DNA of 64,000 nt, from assembly GCA_963761325.1 (NCBI GenBank), contig CAVXGZ010000001.1:1488001-1552000 (forward strand). The letters are read 5' to 3'. The notes under the pieces were generated by a model. That model was given only the letters and a program-made list of their open reading frames with translations, did no database searches and had not been told where the DNA came from. The stretch is from Streptantibioticus_C sp963761325 (lineage in GTDB: Bacteria; Actinomycetota; Actinomycetes; Streptomycetales; Streptomycetaceae). Positions 43,916 to 52,859 of the stretch are shown in pieces; position 1 is the first letter of the stretch; each line of letters starts with the position of its first letter. A program made the position numbers and the translations under genes.

Positions 43916-45091
43916 TCACCGGGTGCCGGCGAACCTCCGGCTGATCGAGTCGTAGACCCCCTTGGCCGCCGGGCCGAGGTACGGGCCGGCGAGCCAGGTG
44001 TTGTCCTGCGGGCCTATCGAGGTGTTGGAGACCAGCGCCACCTGCCCGTTGGGCTCCTTGGCGAACCAGCCGCCGCCCGAGGAGCCGCCGGTCATCGTGC
44101 AGCCGAGCCGGTACTCGGCCGGGGCGGCCGCCTCCAGCGACAGGCTGCCCGGCCGGCCCACGCAGTCGAACATCTTCTGCCCGTCGAACGGCGGCGCGGC
44201 CGGGTAGCCCCAGGCACCGACCGAGGGGAGCGCGGAGGGCGTCGGCGCGCCGAACCACACCGGCAGCGCGGCGCCGACCGTCTCCTGCAGCGACTTGCCG
44301 CCGCCGTTCTCCGGCCTGACGTGCAACACCGCGTAGTCGTAGGGAGATCCGCTGCCGCCGGTCTCCGCGCCGGTGGAGATCCACTGGTCGGAGGTCTGCG
44401 CCCAGTCCGCCCACCACACGCCGTACGGGGCGACCTCGGAGGCCGGCGCCTTGGCGGCCTGCGCGTCCGACAGGCCGCGGTCGTTGTAGGACGGCACGAA
44501 GGCGATGTTGCGGTACCAACCGCCCTTCCTGCCGGCGTGCACGCAGTGCCCGGCCGTCCAGACCAGGTTGGAGCGCCCCGGGTGCGCCGGGTCGTCGATG
44601 ACCGTCCCGGAGCAGACCATCGGGCCCTCGGGGCTGTCGAAGAACACCTTGCCGACCGGCGCCGCGTACTGGTGGTACGGGACGGCGACGGCCCGCGCCT
44701 TGCGCGCGGTGGGCGCCGGCTGGGTCACGCCCCGGTCGGTGCCGGCGTTCGGCGGGACCTGGGCGGCCGGCTCCTTCGCGTGGCTCATCCGGGCCGGCTT
44801 CCACAGGTCCTTGATGATCGGGTTGACGAAGTCGGCCGCCTCGTGCGCCCAGTGGTTCCACTTCTTCCAGTCGCCGGCCCGCCAGTTGCGCAGGTCCTGC
44901 AGGCTGGTGGGCAGGCTCTTGGGCAGCTTCAGCCCGGGCGCGGCGGTTCTGCGCGGGCTCGGCGACGCGGTGGCGGCGGCGCTCGGCCTGGCGTCGGCGC
45001 CGGTCTCGTCGGGACCGCACGCGGTGGCGGAGACGGCGAGCACGGCGCAGACCGCGACCGCGGCCGGCGCTGACCGTCGGATGCGTGGCAT
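43916..45091 (-). CDS. Secreted trypsin-like serine protease, probable lipoprotein
   Basis: 391 residues. N-terminal export signal MPRIRRSAPAAVAVCAVLAV then SATAC-G, a lipobox-like site, so the protein is probably lipid-anchored at Cys25. A Pro/Ser/Ala linker and a helical region (about 55-100) precede a chymotrypsin-fold domain. Triad candidates: His in VWTAGHCVHAG, Asp in YDYAVLHV, Ser in MTGGSSGGGW. MVCSGTVID is the usual strand before the catalytic His. Related to streptomycete trypsin-like peptidases and the V8/glutamyl-endopeptidase group. The AGGGGGAA ribosome site is about ten bases before ATG 45091. Substrate unknown. Divergent from the siderophore operon. Confidence 0.88.
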   Translation of the reverse strand: MPRIRRSAPAAVAVCAVLAVSATACGPDETGADARPSAAATASPSPRRTAAPGLKLPKSLPTSLQDLRNWRAGDWKKWNHWAHEAADFVNPIIKDLWKPARMSHAKEPAAQVPPNAGTDRGVTQPAPTARKARAVAVPYHQYAAPVGKVFFDSPEGPMVCSGTVIDDPAHPGRSNLVWTAGHCVHAGRKGGWYRNIAFVPSYNDRGLSDAQAAKAPASEVAPYGVWWADWAQTSDQWISTGAETGGSGSPYDYAVLHVRPENGGGKSLQETVGAALPVWFGAPTPSALPSVGAWGYPAAPPFDGQKMFDCVGRPGSLSLEAAAPAEYRLGCTMTGGSSGGGWFAKEPNGQVALVSNTSIGPQDNTWLAGPYLGPAAKGVYDSISRRFAGTR

Positions 45092-45281
45092 GGAGTTGTT
45101 TCCCCCTGTTGCGTTCCTGTCGAAGGCCCCGGCGGAGCGGGACCGCCCCCATGATGCCGGTGGGGGTGAGGACGGATCCGGGTGGCGCTGTGGTTCCCCT
45201 GTGAAACCTGCCGGGGACCGACCGTCACCGCTGCGGGAAGGTCACGGGGCCCAGGCCGTTGCCCGCCGCCGCCACGGGCGT

Positions 45282-45314
45282 TGATACGGACGGGGGACCC
45301 AACCGTTCGTATCA
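45282..45314. promoter_or_regulatory. Imperfect 12-bp inverted repeat, candidate operator of the siderophore operon
   Basis: TGATACGGACGG (45282-45293), nine-base spacer, CCGTTCGTATCA (45303-45314); 11 of 12 pairs match. It ends six bases before the ribosome site GGGAGGT of the aminotransferase gene. It does not resemble the DmdR/IdeR iron box. Confidence 0.5.
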
Positions 45315-45335
45315 CCTCCCGGGAGGTAGCGCCTC

Positions 45336-46835
45336 GTGGCCGGATCGCCGTCACTCGCACCGCCACCGCCGCACCGCGGCCCGTCGTCCGGTCCGGACGG
45401 CCCCGGCGGCCCCGGCGGCCCCGACCCCGACGGCCCGGACGGGGCCGCGTCCGAACAGGCCGAGGGCATGCGGGCGGTGCTCGGCCGGCAGGCGGCCCGC
45501 GAGTCCGCCGCCCGCACCTACGCGCGCTCGCTGCCCATCGTGCCGGTGCGCGCCCGGGGGATGCTGGTCGAGGGCGCCGACGGCCGCCGCTACCTCGACT
45601 GCCTGTCCGGAGCGGGCACACTGGCGCTCGGCCACAACCACCCGGTGGCCCTGGAGGCGATCCGCGCGGTGCTGGACTCCGGCGCCCCGCTGCACGCCCT
45701 CGACCTCGCGACCCCGGTCAAGGACGCGTTCACCACCGAGCTGTTCGCCACCCTGCCGCCGGAACTCGCCGCCCGCGCCCGGGTGCAGTTCTGCGGCCCG
45801 GCCGGCACCGACGCGGTGGAGGCCGCCCTCAAGCTGGTGCGCACCGCCACCGGCCGCGGCGGGCTGCTCGCCTTCTGCGGCGCCTACCACGGCATGACCA
45901 CCGGGGCGCTGGCCGTCTCGGGGAACACCGGGGTACGCGGCCACGTCGCCGAGGCGGACGCCCGGGTCACCCGGCTGCCCTACCCGTACGAGTACCGCTG
46001 CCCGTTCGGGGTCGGCGGCGAGCGCGGGGCGCGGCTGTCGGCGCGCTGGACGGCGAGCCTGCTCGACGATCCGCACGGCGGCGTCCAGCGGCCGGCCGGC
46101 ATGATCCTGGAGCCGGTGCAGGGCGAGGGCGGGGTGATCCCGGCGCCGGACGACTGGCTGTGCGCGATGCGGCGGATCACCGCCGAACGCGACATCCCGC
46201 TGATCGCCGACGAGGTGCAGACCGGCGTCGGCCGCACCGGGGCGTTCTGGGGCGTCGAGCACAGCGGGATCGTGCCCGACGTCATGGTGCTGTCCAAGGC
46301 GATCGGCGGCAGCCTGCCGCTCGCGGTCGTCGTCTACCGCGAGGAGCTCGACGGCTGGCGGCCGGGCGCCCACGCGGGCACCTTCCGCGGCAACCAGCTC
46401 GCCATGGCCGCGGGCACCGCCACCTTGCGGTTCGTCCGCGAACACGACCTCGCCGAACGCGCCAGGACGCTCGGCGCCCGCATGCTCGCCCGGCTGCGCG
46501 CGCTCGCCGCCCACCACCCCGGCATCGGCGACGTGCGGGGCCGCGGGCTGATGATCGGCGTGGAACTCGTCGACGCCGAGGCGCCCCGCGACGAGTACGG
46601 CTCGCTGCCCGCCTCTCCCGCGCTGGCCGATGCCGTGCGCACCGAGGCGCTGCGCCGCGGGCTGATCGTCGAACTCGGCGGCCGGCACGACGCCGTGGTC
46701 CGCCTGCTGCCGCCGCTGATCATCACCGACGAGCAGGCCGAGGCGGTGCTCGACCGGTTCGCGGACTCCCTCGCCGCGGCCGAACGCGGCCTCGCCCACC
46801 GCCGGCGCACCGAGGCCGCCGGGAGCCCGCGATGA
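45336..46835 (+). CDS. Diaminobutyrate-2-oxoglutarate-type aminotransferase of siderophore operon
   Basis: 499 residues, class III PLP aminotransferase. Blocks seen: DCLSGAGTLALGHNHPVALE, FCGPAGTDAVEAALKLVRTA, GAYHGMTTGALAVSGN, ILEPVQGEGGVIPAPDDW, IADEVQTGVGRTGAFWG and the PLP lysine in VLSKAIGGSLPLAVV (~Lys320). The family converts aspartate semialdehyde to 2,4-diaminobutyrate or similar diamines; a diamine backbone is what the next enzyme would acylate. A Pro/Gly/Asp-rich N-terminus of about 40 residues is disordered. GTG 45336 has GGGAGGT at 45321-45327. The stop overlaps the next start (ATGA, 46832-46835). Confidence 0.87.
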   Translation: MAGSPSLAPPPPHRGPSSGPDGPGGPGGPDPDGPDGAASEQAEGMRAVLGRQAARESAARTYARSLPIVPVRARGMLVEGADGRRYLDCLSGAGTLALGHNHPVALEAIRAVLDSGAPLHALDLATPVKDAFTTELFATLPPELAARARVQFCGPAGTDAVEAALKLVRTATGRGGLLAFCGAYHGMTTGALAVSGNTGVRGHVAEADARVTRLPYPYEYRCPFGVGGERGARLSARWTASLLDDPHGGVQRPAGMILEPVQGEGGVIPAPDDWLCAMRRITAERDIPLIADEVQTGVGRTGAFWGVEHSGIVPDVMVLSKAIGGSLPLAVVVYREELDGWRPGAHAGTFRGNQLAMAAGTATLRFVREHDLAERARTLGARMLARLRALAAHHPGIGDVRGRGLMIGVELVDAEAPRDEYGSLPASPALADAVRTEALRRGLIVELGGRHDAVVRLLPPLIITDEQAEAVLDRFADSLAAAERGLAHRRRTEAAGSPR

Positions 46836-48721
46836 ACGCCCCGCGCCCCGGCCCGGCCCTGCGGCTGACGGCCGCCCCGGCCACCGTGCCGCCGCCCCGT
46901 ACCGCCGGCGACGATCCGCTGGAGCAGCCCGCCCCCTACGCCGCCGCCGACGCGGCCGGCGCGGAGTGCCTGCTGCGCTGCTGGGCGCGCGAGACCGGCG
47001 CCGCGCCGGAGGCCGACCGCCTGGGCGAGCAGGTGCTGCGGATCAGGCCGGCGGCCGGCGGACTGGTGATCCGGGTCCCGGTGCGCTACTGGTCGCCGGT
47101 GGGCGCCCACCGCTTCGGCGTACCGGTCCTGGAGAGCGCGGACCACGACGGGGCCGGGCCGGCGCGTTCGGCGCCGCTGGACGCCGTGACGCTCGCCGCG
47201 CTGCTGGCCAGGGAGGCCGGCGGGGTGGGAGACGGGGCCGGACACGGGGCGGGGGAGAGCCGGGCCACGGCCGACCGAGCGGACCTGGTGGCCCGGGTCG
47301 CCGACTCGGTGCGCCGCACCGCGATCTTCCTGGAGGACCGCCGGGCCCGCCCCGCGACCCCGCCGGTCACCGGACCGTTCCTCGACGCCGAACAGGCGTT
47401 GGTGCTCGGCCACCCGCTGCACCCCGCGCCCAAGAGCCGCGAAGGGCTCTCCGACGCCGAGACCCGCGCCTACTCGCCGGAGACACGCGGCGCCTTCGCC
47501 CTGCACTGGATGGCCGTCGACCGGTCGCTGGTCGCCGCCGACTCGGCGTGGACCGAGGGCGGCCGGGTGGTCCCGGCCGACCGGCTGACCGCCCGGCTCG
47601 CCGGGCCCGCCGTGCCGGACGGCGCGGTCGCGCTGCCGATGCACCCGTGGCAGGCCCGCGAGGTCGCGCACCGCCCGCGGCTGCGCGCCCTGCTGGAGGC
47701 CGGGCTGCTGCGCGACCTCGGACCGCACGGGGCCCCCTGGCATCCCACGTCCTCGCTGCGCACCGTCTACCGCCCCGGCACCCCGGCCATGCTGAAGCTG
47801 TCGCTCGGCCTGCGGATCACCAACTCCCGCCGCGAGCACCTGCGCAAGGAGCTGCTGCGCGGTGTGGAGGTGCACCGGCTGCTGCGCGGCGTGGTCGGGC
47901 AGCGCTGGCGGGCCGCCCACCCGCGCTTCGACATCGTGCGCGACCCGGCCTGGCTGGCCGTCGACGATCCGTCGGGCACACCTGTCTCCGGGCTCGACGT
48001 GGTGCTGCGCCACGTCCCGTTCGGTCCCCGTGACGACGTCGCGGTGCTCGCCGGGCTGACCTCCCCCGGGCCCCGTCCCGACCGCCCTGCCGGGGAACTG
48101 CGCTCCCGGCTGGCCGAGTTGACGGTCCGGCTGGCGGCCCGCTCCGGGCGGCCGGTGGCGGCCGTCGCGACGGAGTGGTTCCTGCGCTACCTGGACGCCG
48201 TGGTGCGGCCGGTGCTGTGGCTGGACGGGCAGGCCGGCATCGCGCTGGAGGCCCACCAGCAGAACACCCTGGTCGTGCTCGACGCCGACGGCTGGCCGGC
48301 CGGCGGCTACTACCGCGACAACCAGGGCTACTACTTCCGCCAGTCGCGCCGCGCCGCCCTGGACCGCCTGCTGCCGGGCATCGGCGCCGCGAGCGACACC
48401 TTCGTCGCCGACCCGGTGGCCGACGAGCGCTTCGCGTACTACCTCGGCATCAACAACGTGCTGGGCCTGATCGGCGCGTTCGGCTCGCAGCGCCTCGCGG
48501 ACGAACGGGTGCTGCTCGCCGCGTTCCGCCGCTTCCTCACCCGTGCCGCCGCCGCGCACCCGGGCTGCACGCTGCCCGAACTGCTGCTGCGCAGCCCGCG
48601 ATTGCGCTGCAAGGCCAACCTGCTGACCCGGCTGCAGGGCCTGGACGAACTCGTCGGCCCGGTCGACACCCAGTCCGTCTACGTCAGCGTCGCCAACCCC
48701 CTCGCCGTCCCGTCGGCGTGA
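46832..48721 (+). CDS. IucA/IucC-family NIS siderophore synthetase
   Basis: 629 residues. NRPS-independent siderophore synthetase that adenylates a carboxylate (commonly citrate) and condenses it with an amine or alcohol. Family blocks: GHPLHPAPKSREGLSD, LPMHPWQ, WHPTSSLRTVYRPG, KLSLGLRITNSRREHLRK, LEAHQQNTLVVL and GGYYRDNQGYYFRQS with a C-terminal FhuF-like region (RCKANLLTRLQGLDE). Length is normal. ATG 46832 overlaps the aminotransferase stop, and the stop overlaps the next gene's GTG, so three genes are coupled. A similar three-gene operon in the same place in S. coelicolor (about SCO5799-5801, recalled) has no assigned product. Confidence 0.9.
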   Translation: MNAPRPGPALRLTAAPATVPPPRTAGDDPLEQPAPYAAADAAGAECLLRCWARETGAAPEADRLGEQVLRIRPAAGGLVIRVPVRYWSPVGAHRFGVPVLESADHDGAGPARSAPLDAVTLAALLAREAGGVGDGAGHGAGESRATADRADLVARVADSVRRTAIFLEDRRARPATPPVTGPFLDAEQALVLGHPLHPAPKSREGLSDAETRAYSPETRGAFALHWMAVDRSLVAADSAWTEGGRVVPADRLTARLAGPAVPDGAVALPMHPWQAREVAHRPRLRALLEAGLLRDLGPHGAPWHPTSSLRTVYRPGTPAMLKLSLGLRITNSRREHLRKELLRGVEVHRLLRGVVGQRWRAAHPRFDIVRDPAWLAVDDPSGTPVSGLDVVLRHVPFGPRDDVAVLAGLTSPGPRPDRPAGELRSRLAELTVRLAARSGRPVAAVATEWFLRYLDAVVRPVLWLDGQAGIALEAHQQNTLVVLDADGWPAGGYYRDNQGYYFRQSRRAALDRLLPGIGAASDTFVADPVADERFAYYLGINNVLGLIGAFGSQRLADERVLLAAFRRFLTRAAAAHPGCTLPELLLRSPRLRCKANLLTRLQGLDELVGPVDTQSVYVSVANPLAVPSA

Positions 48722-49572
48722 CCACCGACCGGGAGAGGGCGCCCTGGATGCCGCCCGCCGACGCCGCCGGGCCCGCTCGGCCCGACGGATCAGGCGCGTC
48801 CGGCGCACCTGACGAGCCGGCCGAGCCGACCGGGCCGGATGAGCCGGACGAGGAGGACACGGTGGACCTCGACCTGGACGACCTGTCCGACGTGCTCCAC
48901 CTGATGCCGCCGCCGGGCGGGCCGCGGGCGCGGGCCGCGGTGGCCACCGGCGCCGCGGGGGCGCCGGGCGGGCGGAGTGCGAGGTTCGACGGATCGTCGG
49001 GTGATCTGCTGGACGAGCTGCCCGGTTGGGGCTCGGTGGCCACCGGGCGCGGCACCTTCCAGCTCCTCCCGGCCGTGCCGGCCCGCGACCTGCCGCTGAT
49101 CACCCGGTGGATGAACGACCCGGCGGTGGCCGCGTTCTGGGGCCTGGCGGGGCCCGAGCAGACCACCGACCGCCACCTGCGCGCCCAACTCGACGGCGAC
49201 GGGCGCAGCACGCCCTGCCTCGGCGTGCTCGACGGGCGGCCGATGAGCTACTGGGAGATCTACCGCGCCGACCTGGACCCGCTGGCCCGCTACTACCCGG
49301 CGCGGCCGCACGACACCGGCATCCACCTGCTCATCGGGCGGGTCGCGGACCGCGGGCACGGCATCGGCGGCGTGCTGCTGCGCGCGGTGGCCGACCACAT
49401 CCTCGACCGCCGTCCGTCCTGCTCCCGGGTGGTCGCGGAGCCCGACCTGCGCAACACCGCCTCGGTCGCCGCGTTCCTGACCGCCGGGTTCCGCTACTGC
49501 GCCGAACTGGAGCTGCCCGCCAAGCGCGCCGCCCTGATGGTCCGCGAACGCCGGCTGACCCGTTCGCTGTGA
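48718..49572 (+). CDS. GNAT acyltransferase of siderophore operon (IucB/AlcB-like)
   Basis: 284 residues. The C-terminal ~180 residues are the siderophore-type acyltransferase of the IucB/RhbD group: LPLITRWMNDPAVAAFWGLA, MSYWEIYRADLDPLARYYPA, DTGIHLLIGRVADRGHGIGG and ILDRRPSCSRVVAEPDLRNT, AGFRYCAELELPAKRAALM. It should acylate an amine or hydroxylamine of the siderophore precursor. The first ~100 residues are a Pro/Asp/Glu-rich extension (EPAEPTGPDEPDEEDTVDLD) not needed for the fold. GTG 48718 overlaps the NIS synthetase stop. No hydroxylase, decarboxylase or transporter gene accompanies the operon. Confidence 0.87.
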   Translation: MTTDRERAPWMPPADAAGPARPDGSGASGAPDEPAEPTGPDEPDEEDTVDLDLDDLSDVLHLMPPPGGPRARAAVATGAAGAPGGRSARFDGSSGDLLDELPGWGSVATGRGTFQLLPAVPARDLPLITRWMNDPAVAAFWGLAGPEQTTDRHLRAQLDGDGRSTPCLGVLDGRPMSYWEIYRADLDPLARYYPARPHDTGIHLLIGRVADRGHGIGGVLLRAVADHILDRRPSCSRVVAEPDLRNTASVAAFLTAGFRYCAELELPAKRAALMVRERRLTRSL

Positions 49573-49630
49573 CCGGGTGGCCACCGGCCGCGGTCCGGGT
49601 GTCAGTGCTGCCCCGTAGGGTGGAGGACCT

Positions 49631-51628
49631 ATGAACAAGCCCGACCTCTCCGAACTCCTCCATGCCGCCGTCTCGGCCGTCGGCGGCACGGAGCGGCCCG
49701 GCCAGGTGGCCATGGCCGAAGCCGTGCGGACCGCCGTGGACGACGGCTCCCACCTGCTGGTCCAAGCCGGCACCGGCACCGGCAAGTCCCTCGGCTACCT
49801 GGTCCCCGCCCTGGCCCACGGCGAACGGGTGGTCGTCGCCACCGCGACGCTCGCCCTGCAGCGCCAGCTCGTCGAGCGCGATCTGCCGCGCACCGTCGAG
49901 GCGTTGGCGCCCCTGCTGCGCCGCGAGCCGCAGTACGCGATGCTCAAGGGCCGCTCCAACTACCTGTGCCTGCACCGCCTCCACGAGGGGGTGCCGAGCG
50001 ACGAGGACGAGGGTCTCTTCGACCCGCTGGAGCAGCTGGGCGGGCCGAGCAGCAAGCTCGGCAAGGATCTGATGCGGCTGCGCGACTTCGCCGACGAGAC
50101 CGAGACCGGCGATCGCGACGCCCTCACCCCCGGCGTCTCCGACCGGGCCTGGTCGCAGGTCTCCGTCACCTCCCGCGAGTGCCTGGGCGCCGCCAAGTGC
50201 GCCTACGGTGCCGAGTGCTTCGCCGAGGCGGCCCGCGAGCGCGCCAAGCTGGCCGACGTCGTCGTCACCAACCACGCGCTGCTGGCCATCGACGCCATCC
50301 AGGGCGCCCCCGTGCTGCCCAGCCACGAGGTGCTGATCGTCGACGAGGCCCACGAGCTGGTCTCCCGGGTCACCGGCGTCGCCACCGGCGAGCTGACCCC
50401 CGGCGGGGTGTCCCGCGCGGTCAAGCGGTCCGCCAAGCTCGTCAACGAGAAGGCCGCCGACGCCCTGATGAACGCCGGCGACGGCTTCGAGCGCGTGATG
50501 GAGCTGGCGCTGCCCGGCCGCCTGACGGAGATCCCCGAGGATCTGGCCTACGTGCTGGCCGCGCTGCGGGACGCCTGCCGCCAGGTGATCACCGCGCTCG
50601 GCGACACCCGCGACAAGTCCGTCCAGGACGAGGACGCGGTCCGCAAGCAGGCCCTCGCGGCGATCGAGGCGGTCCACTCGGTCGCCGAGCGGCTGCTGGA
50701 GGGCTCGGAGTACGACGTCGTGTGGTGCGAGCGGCACGACCGCTACGGCGCCTCGCTGCGGGTCGCGCCGCTGTCGGTCTCCGGCCTGCTGCGCGAGAAG
50801 CTGTTCACCGAGCGCTCGGTGGTGCTGACCTCGGCGACCCTCAGGCTCGGCGGCGACTTCAACGGGGTGGCCGCCTCGCTCGGCCTGGCCCCCGAGGGCG
50901 CTAGGACGGAGCCGGCCGACGGGTCCACCGAGTCGGAGCCGCCGCCCTGGCAGGGCATCGACGTCGGGTCGCCGTTCGACTATCCCCGGCAGGGAATCCT
51001 CTATGTCGCTCGTGATCTCGCCCAGCCAGGCCGGGAGGGCGGCCGGGAGGACATGCTGGACGAGCTGGCCGATCTGATCACCTCGGCCGGCGGACGCACG
51101 CTCGGCCTCTTCTCCTCCATGCGCGGCGCGCAGGCGGCGGCCGACGCCCTGCGCGGCCGGCTGGACTTCCCCATCCTGCTGCAGGGCGAGGAGACGCTCG
51201 GCGAGCTGATCAAGACCTTCTCGAACGACGCGGGCACCTGCCTGTTCGGCACCCTGTCGCTCTGGCAGGGCGTCGATGTGCCCGGTCCCAACTGCCAGTT
51301 GGTGGTGATGGACCGCATCCCGTTCCCGCGGCCGGACGATCCGCTGATGAGCGCCCGGCAGAAGGCGGTGGAGGAGCGGGGCGGCAACGGCTTCATGGCG
51401 ATCGCCGCCACCCACGCCGCGTTGCTGATGGCCCAGGGCGCGGGACGGCTGATCCGCGCGACCGGGGACCGCGGCGTGGTCGCCGTGCTGGACCCCCGGC
51501 TGGCCAAGGCCCGGTACGGCAGCTTCCTGCGCGCCTCGCTGCCGGAGTTCTGGTACACGGTGGACGGCGCCCAGGCCCGCCGCTCACTCGCCGCGATCGC
51601 GGCGGCGGCCGACGCGGACCAGGGCTGA
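49631..51628 (+). CDS. dinG: DinG-family ATP-dependent helicase (XPD-like)
   Basis: 665 residues. Superfamily 2 5'-3' helicase with an iron-sulfur domain. Walker A QAGTGTGKSLGY (~45-56), DEAH box IVDEAHELVS (~238-241), cysteines around SNYLCLHRLH and SRECLGAAKCAYGAECF that fit the cluster domain, motif VI AQGAGRLIRATGDRGVV near 590. N-terminal MNKPDLSELLHAAVSAVGG. ATG 49631 has GGAGG and also TAGGGT upstream. Despite the name I see no SOS box in the 58 bases before it. Convergent with lexA, with repeats and a hairpin terminator between. Confidence 0.88.
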   Translation: MNKPDLSELLHAAVSAVGGTERPGQVAMAEAVRTAVDDGSHLLVQAGTGTGKSLGYLVPALAHGERVVVATATLALQRQLVERDLPRTVEALAPLLRREPQYAMLKGRSNYLCLHRLHEGVPSDEDEGLFDPLEQLGGPSSKLGKDLMRLRDFADETETGDRDALTPGVSDRAWSQVSVTSRECLGAAKCAYGAECFAEAARERAKLADVVVTNHALLAIDAIQGAPVLPSHEVLIVDEAHELVSRVTGVATGELTPGGVSRAVKRSAKLVNEKAADALMNAGDGFERVMELALPGRLTEIPEDLAYVLAALRDACRQVITALGDTRDKSVQDEDAVRKQALAAIEAVHSVAERLLEGSEYDVVWCERHDRYGASLRVAPLSVSGLLREKLFTERSVVLTSATLRLGGDFNGVAASLGLAPEGARTEPADGSTESEPPPWQGIDVGSPFDYPRQGILYVARDLAQPGREGGREDMLDELADLITSAGGRTLGLFSSMRGAQAAADALRGRLDFPILLQGEETLGELIKTFSNDAGTCLFGTLSLWQGVDVPGPNCQLVVMDRIPFPRPDDPLMSARQKAVEERGGNGFMAIAATHAALLMAQGAGRLIRATGDRGVVAVLDPRLAKARYGSFLRASLPEFWYTVDGAQARRSLAAIAAAADADQG

Positions 51629-51639
51629 CGGGCGGTCCG

Positions 51640-51677
51640 CGTGACGTCGGGTCGAGGTGACGTCGGGTCGAGGTGAC
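51640..51677 (+). repeat. 16-bp tandem repeat after dinG
   Basis: GTGACGTCGGGTCGAG at 51640-51655 and 51656-51671, then a partial third copy GTGACG. Noncoding. Confidence 0.8.
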
Positions 51678-51821
51678 GCGGGGCCGGAGTGCCGCGCGGT
51701 CCGTGCTGTGGGCGGGCCGCGCGAGGCGGCTGTCGGGTCGCGGCGCGGAAGCCGTCTGACGCGGGGTCCGGGGCGCGCGGGGTGCCGAGGCGCCGGGAGC
51801 GGCAGCGTGGACAGGGCAGGA

Positions 51822-51850
51822 CCCCGGAACCGGGTCACGGAGTTCCGGGG
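51822..51850. terminator. Terminator between dinG and lexA
   Basis: CCCCGGAAC (51822-51830) with GTTCCGGGG (51842-51850), extended by CAGG/CCTG around one bulged A. Serves convergent genes. Confidence 0.7.
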
Positions 51851-51868
51851 CCTGGTGGGCGGGGCCGG

Positions 51869-52639
51869 TCAGATCCGGCGGAGCACCGCCACGACCTTGC
51901 CGAGGATGGTCGCCTCGTCACCGGGGATGGGCTGGTACGCGGAGTTGTGCGGGAGCAGCCAGACGTGGCCGTCCTCCCGCTTGAAGCGCTTGACGGTGGC
52001 CTCGCCGTCGAGCATCGCGGCCACGATGTCGCCGTTCTCCGCGACGGGCTGCCGGCGCACGGTCACCCAGTCGCCGTCGCAGATGGCGGCCTCGATCATC
52101 GAGTCGCCGACCACCTTGAGCACGAACAGCTCGCCGTCGCCGACCAGCTGACGCGGCAGCGGGAAGACGTCCTCCACCGACTCCTCGGCGAGGATCGGGC
52201 CGCCGGCCGCGATCCGGCCCACCAGCGGCACGTAGGACGCTGAGGGTTTGCCGGCGGTGTCGGTCGGCTGCGACTGCGGGGCGTCGGAGCCGCGGACCTC
52301 GTAGGCGCGGGGCCGGTGCGGGTCGCGGCGCAGGAACCCCTTGCGCTCCAGGGCCATCAGCTGGTGGGCCACCGACGACGTGCTGGACAGGCCGACCGCC
52401 TGACCGATCTCCCGCATCGAGGGTGGATATCCCCGGCGCTGGACGGAATCCCTGATGACCTCGATGACCCGGCGCTGTCGGTCCGTCAGCCCCGAACTGT
52501 CGGCGCGAATGCCCGGAGGTCGTCCGGGCAACGAGCGTCCTGGCTTGAGTGGTTCGTCGTTCATCGCGTTCATGGCATCGAGCCGGTCCTGGGAGCGGTC
52601 CTTGGCAGGGATGGTGGCGCTGTCGGCGGTCGTGGTCAT
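51869..52639 (-). CDS. lexA: SOS repressor LexA
   Basis: 256 residues. N-terminal winged HTH (about 50-115: LTDRQRRVIEVIRDSVQRRG, YPPSMREIGQAVGLSSTSSV) and C-terminal S24 peptidase domain. Self-cleavage site Ala145-Gly146 (GRIAAGG), catalytic Ser180 (VVGDSMIEAA) and Lys217 (GEATVKRF) are all in place, so it should be cleaved on activated RecA. A 45-residue N-terminal extension (MTTTADSATIPAKDRSQDRL ...) is usual in streptomycetes. ATG 52639. Its own promoter carries an SOS box at 52701-52714, giving autoregulation. The recA SOS box at 22174 is another target in this window. Confidence 0.96.
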   Translation of the reverse strand: MTTTADSATIPAKDRSQDRLDAMNAMNDEPLKPGRSLPGRPPGIRADSSGLTDRQRRVIEVIRDSVQRRGYPPSMREIGQAVGLSSTSSVAHQLMALERKGFLRRDPHRPRAYEVRGSDAPQSQPTDTAGKPSASYVPLVGRIAAGGPILAEESVEDVFPLPRQLVGDGELFVLKVVGDSMIEAAICDGDWVTVRRQPVAENGDIVAAMLDGEATVKRFKREDGHVWLLPHNSAYQPIPGDEATILGKVVAVLRRI

Positions 52640-52700
52640 GGCGGCCCCTCTCGGTGTTCTCCCTAGTGAGACAACGGTAGTTGCTTTCGAAAGGTTGCGC

Positions 52701-52714
52701 CAAACACACGTTCG
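52701..52714 (-). promoter_or_regulatory. LexA binding site (SOS box) of lexA
   Basis: CGAACGTGTGTTTG on the minus strand, near-perfect match to CGAAC-N4-GTTCG, 62 bases before the lexA start. Confidence 0.8.
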
Positions 52715-52859
52715 AGTGAAGATTTAAGAATTGACTGACGTGATCAAGCTATTGGGTGTAGCGATCTCATCGGAAGCGCTTTCGGTGAATCTCCGTACGC
52801 TCAGCGTAGTCCTCTCCGGTGAGCTGCCTGGGTCGCGGTGCGGGCTCCCGGCGGTCTCC

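Noticed and set aside
45092..45335. Iron box for the siderophore operon
   Set aside because: I looked for the TTAGGTTAGGC-type DmdR/IdeR palindrome and found none; the inverted repeat present is different.
45182..48721. 1179-codon frame that would fuse an Arg-rich protein to the NIS synthetase
   Set aside because: The first ~550 codons are out of frame with, and on top of, the aminotransferase gene; the NIS synthetase starts at ATG 46832 by overlap with the aminotransferase stop.
49573..49630. SOS box for dinG
   Set aside because: No CGAAC-N4-GTTCG-like sequence in the gap.
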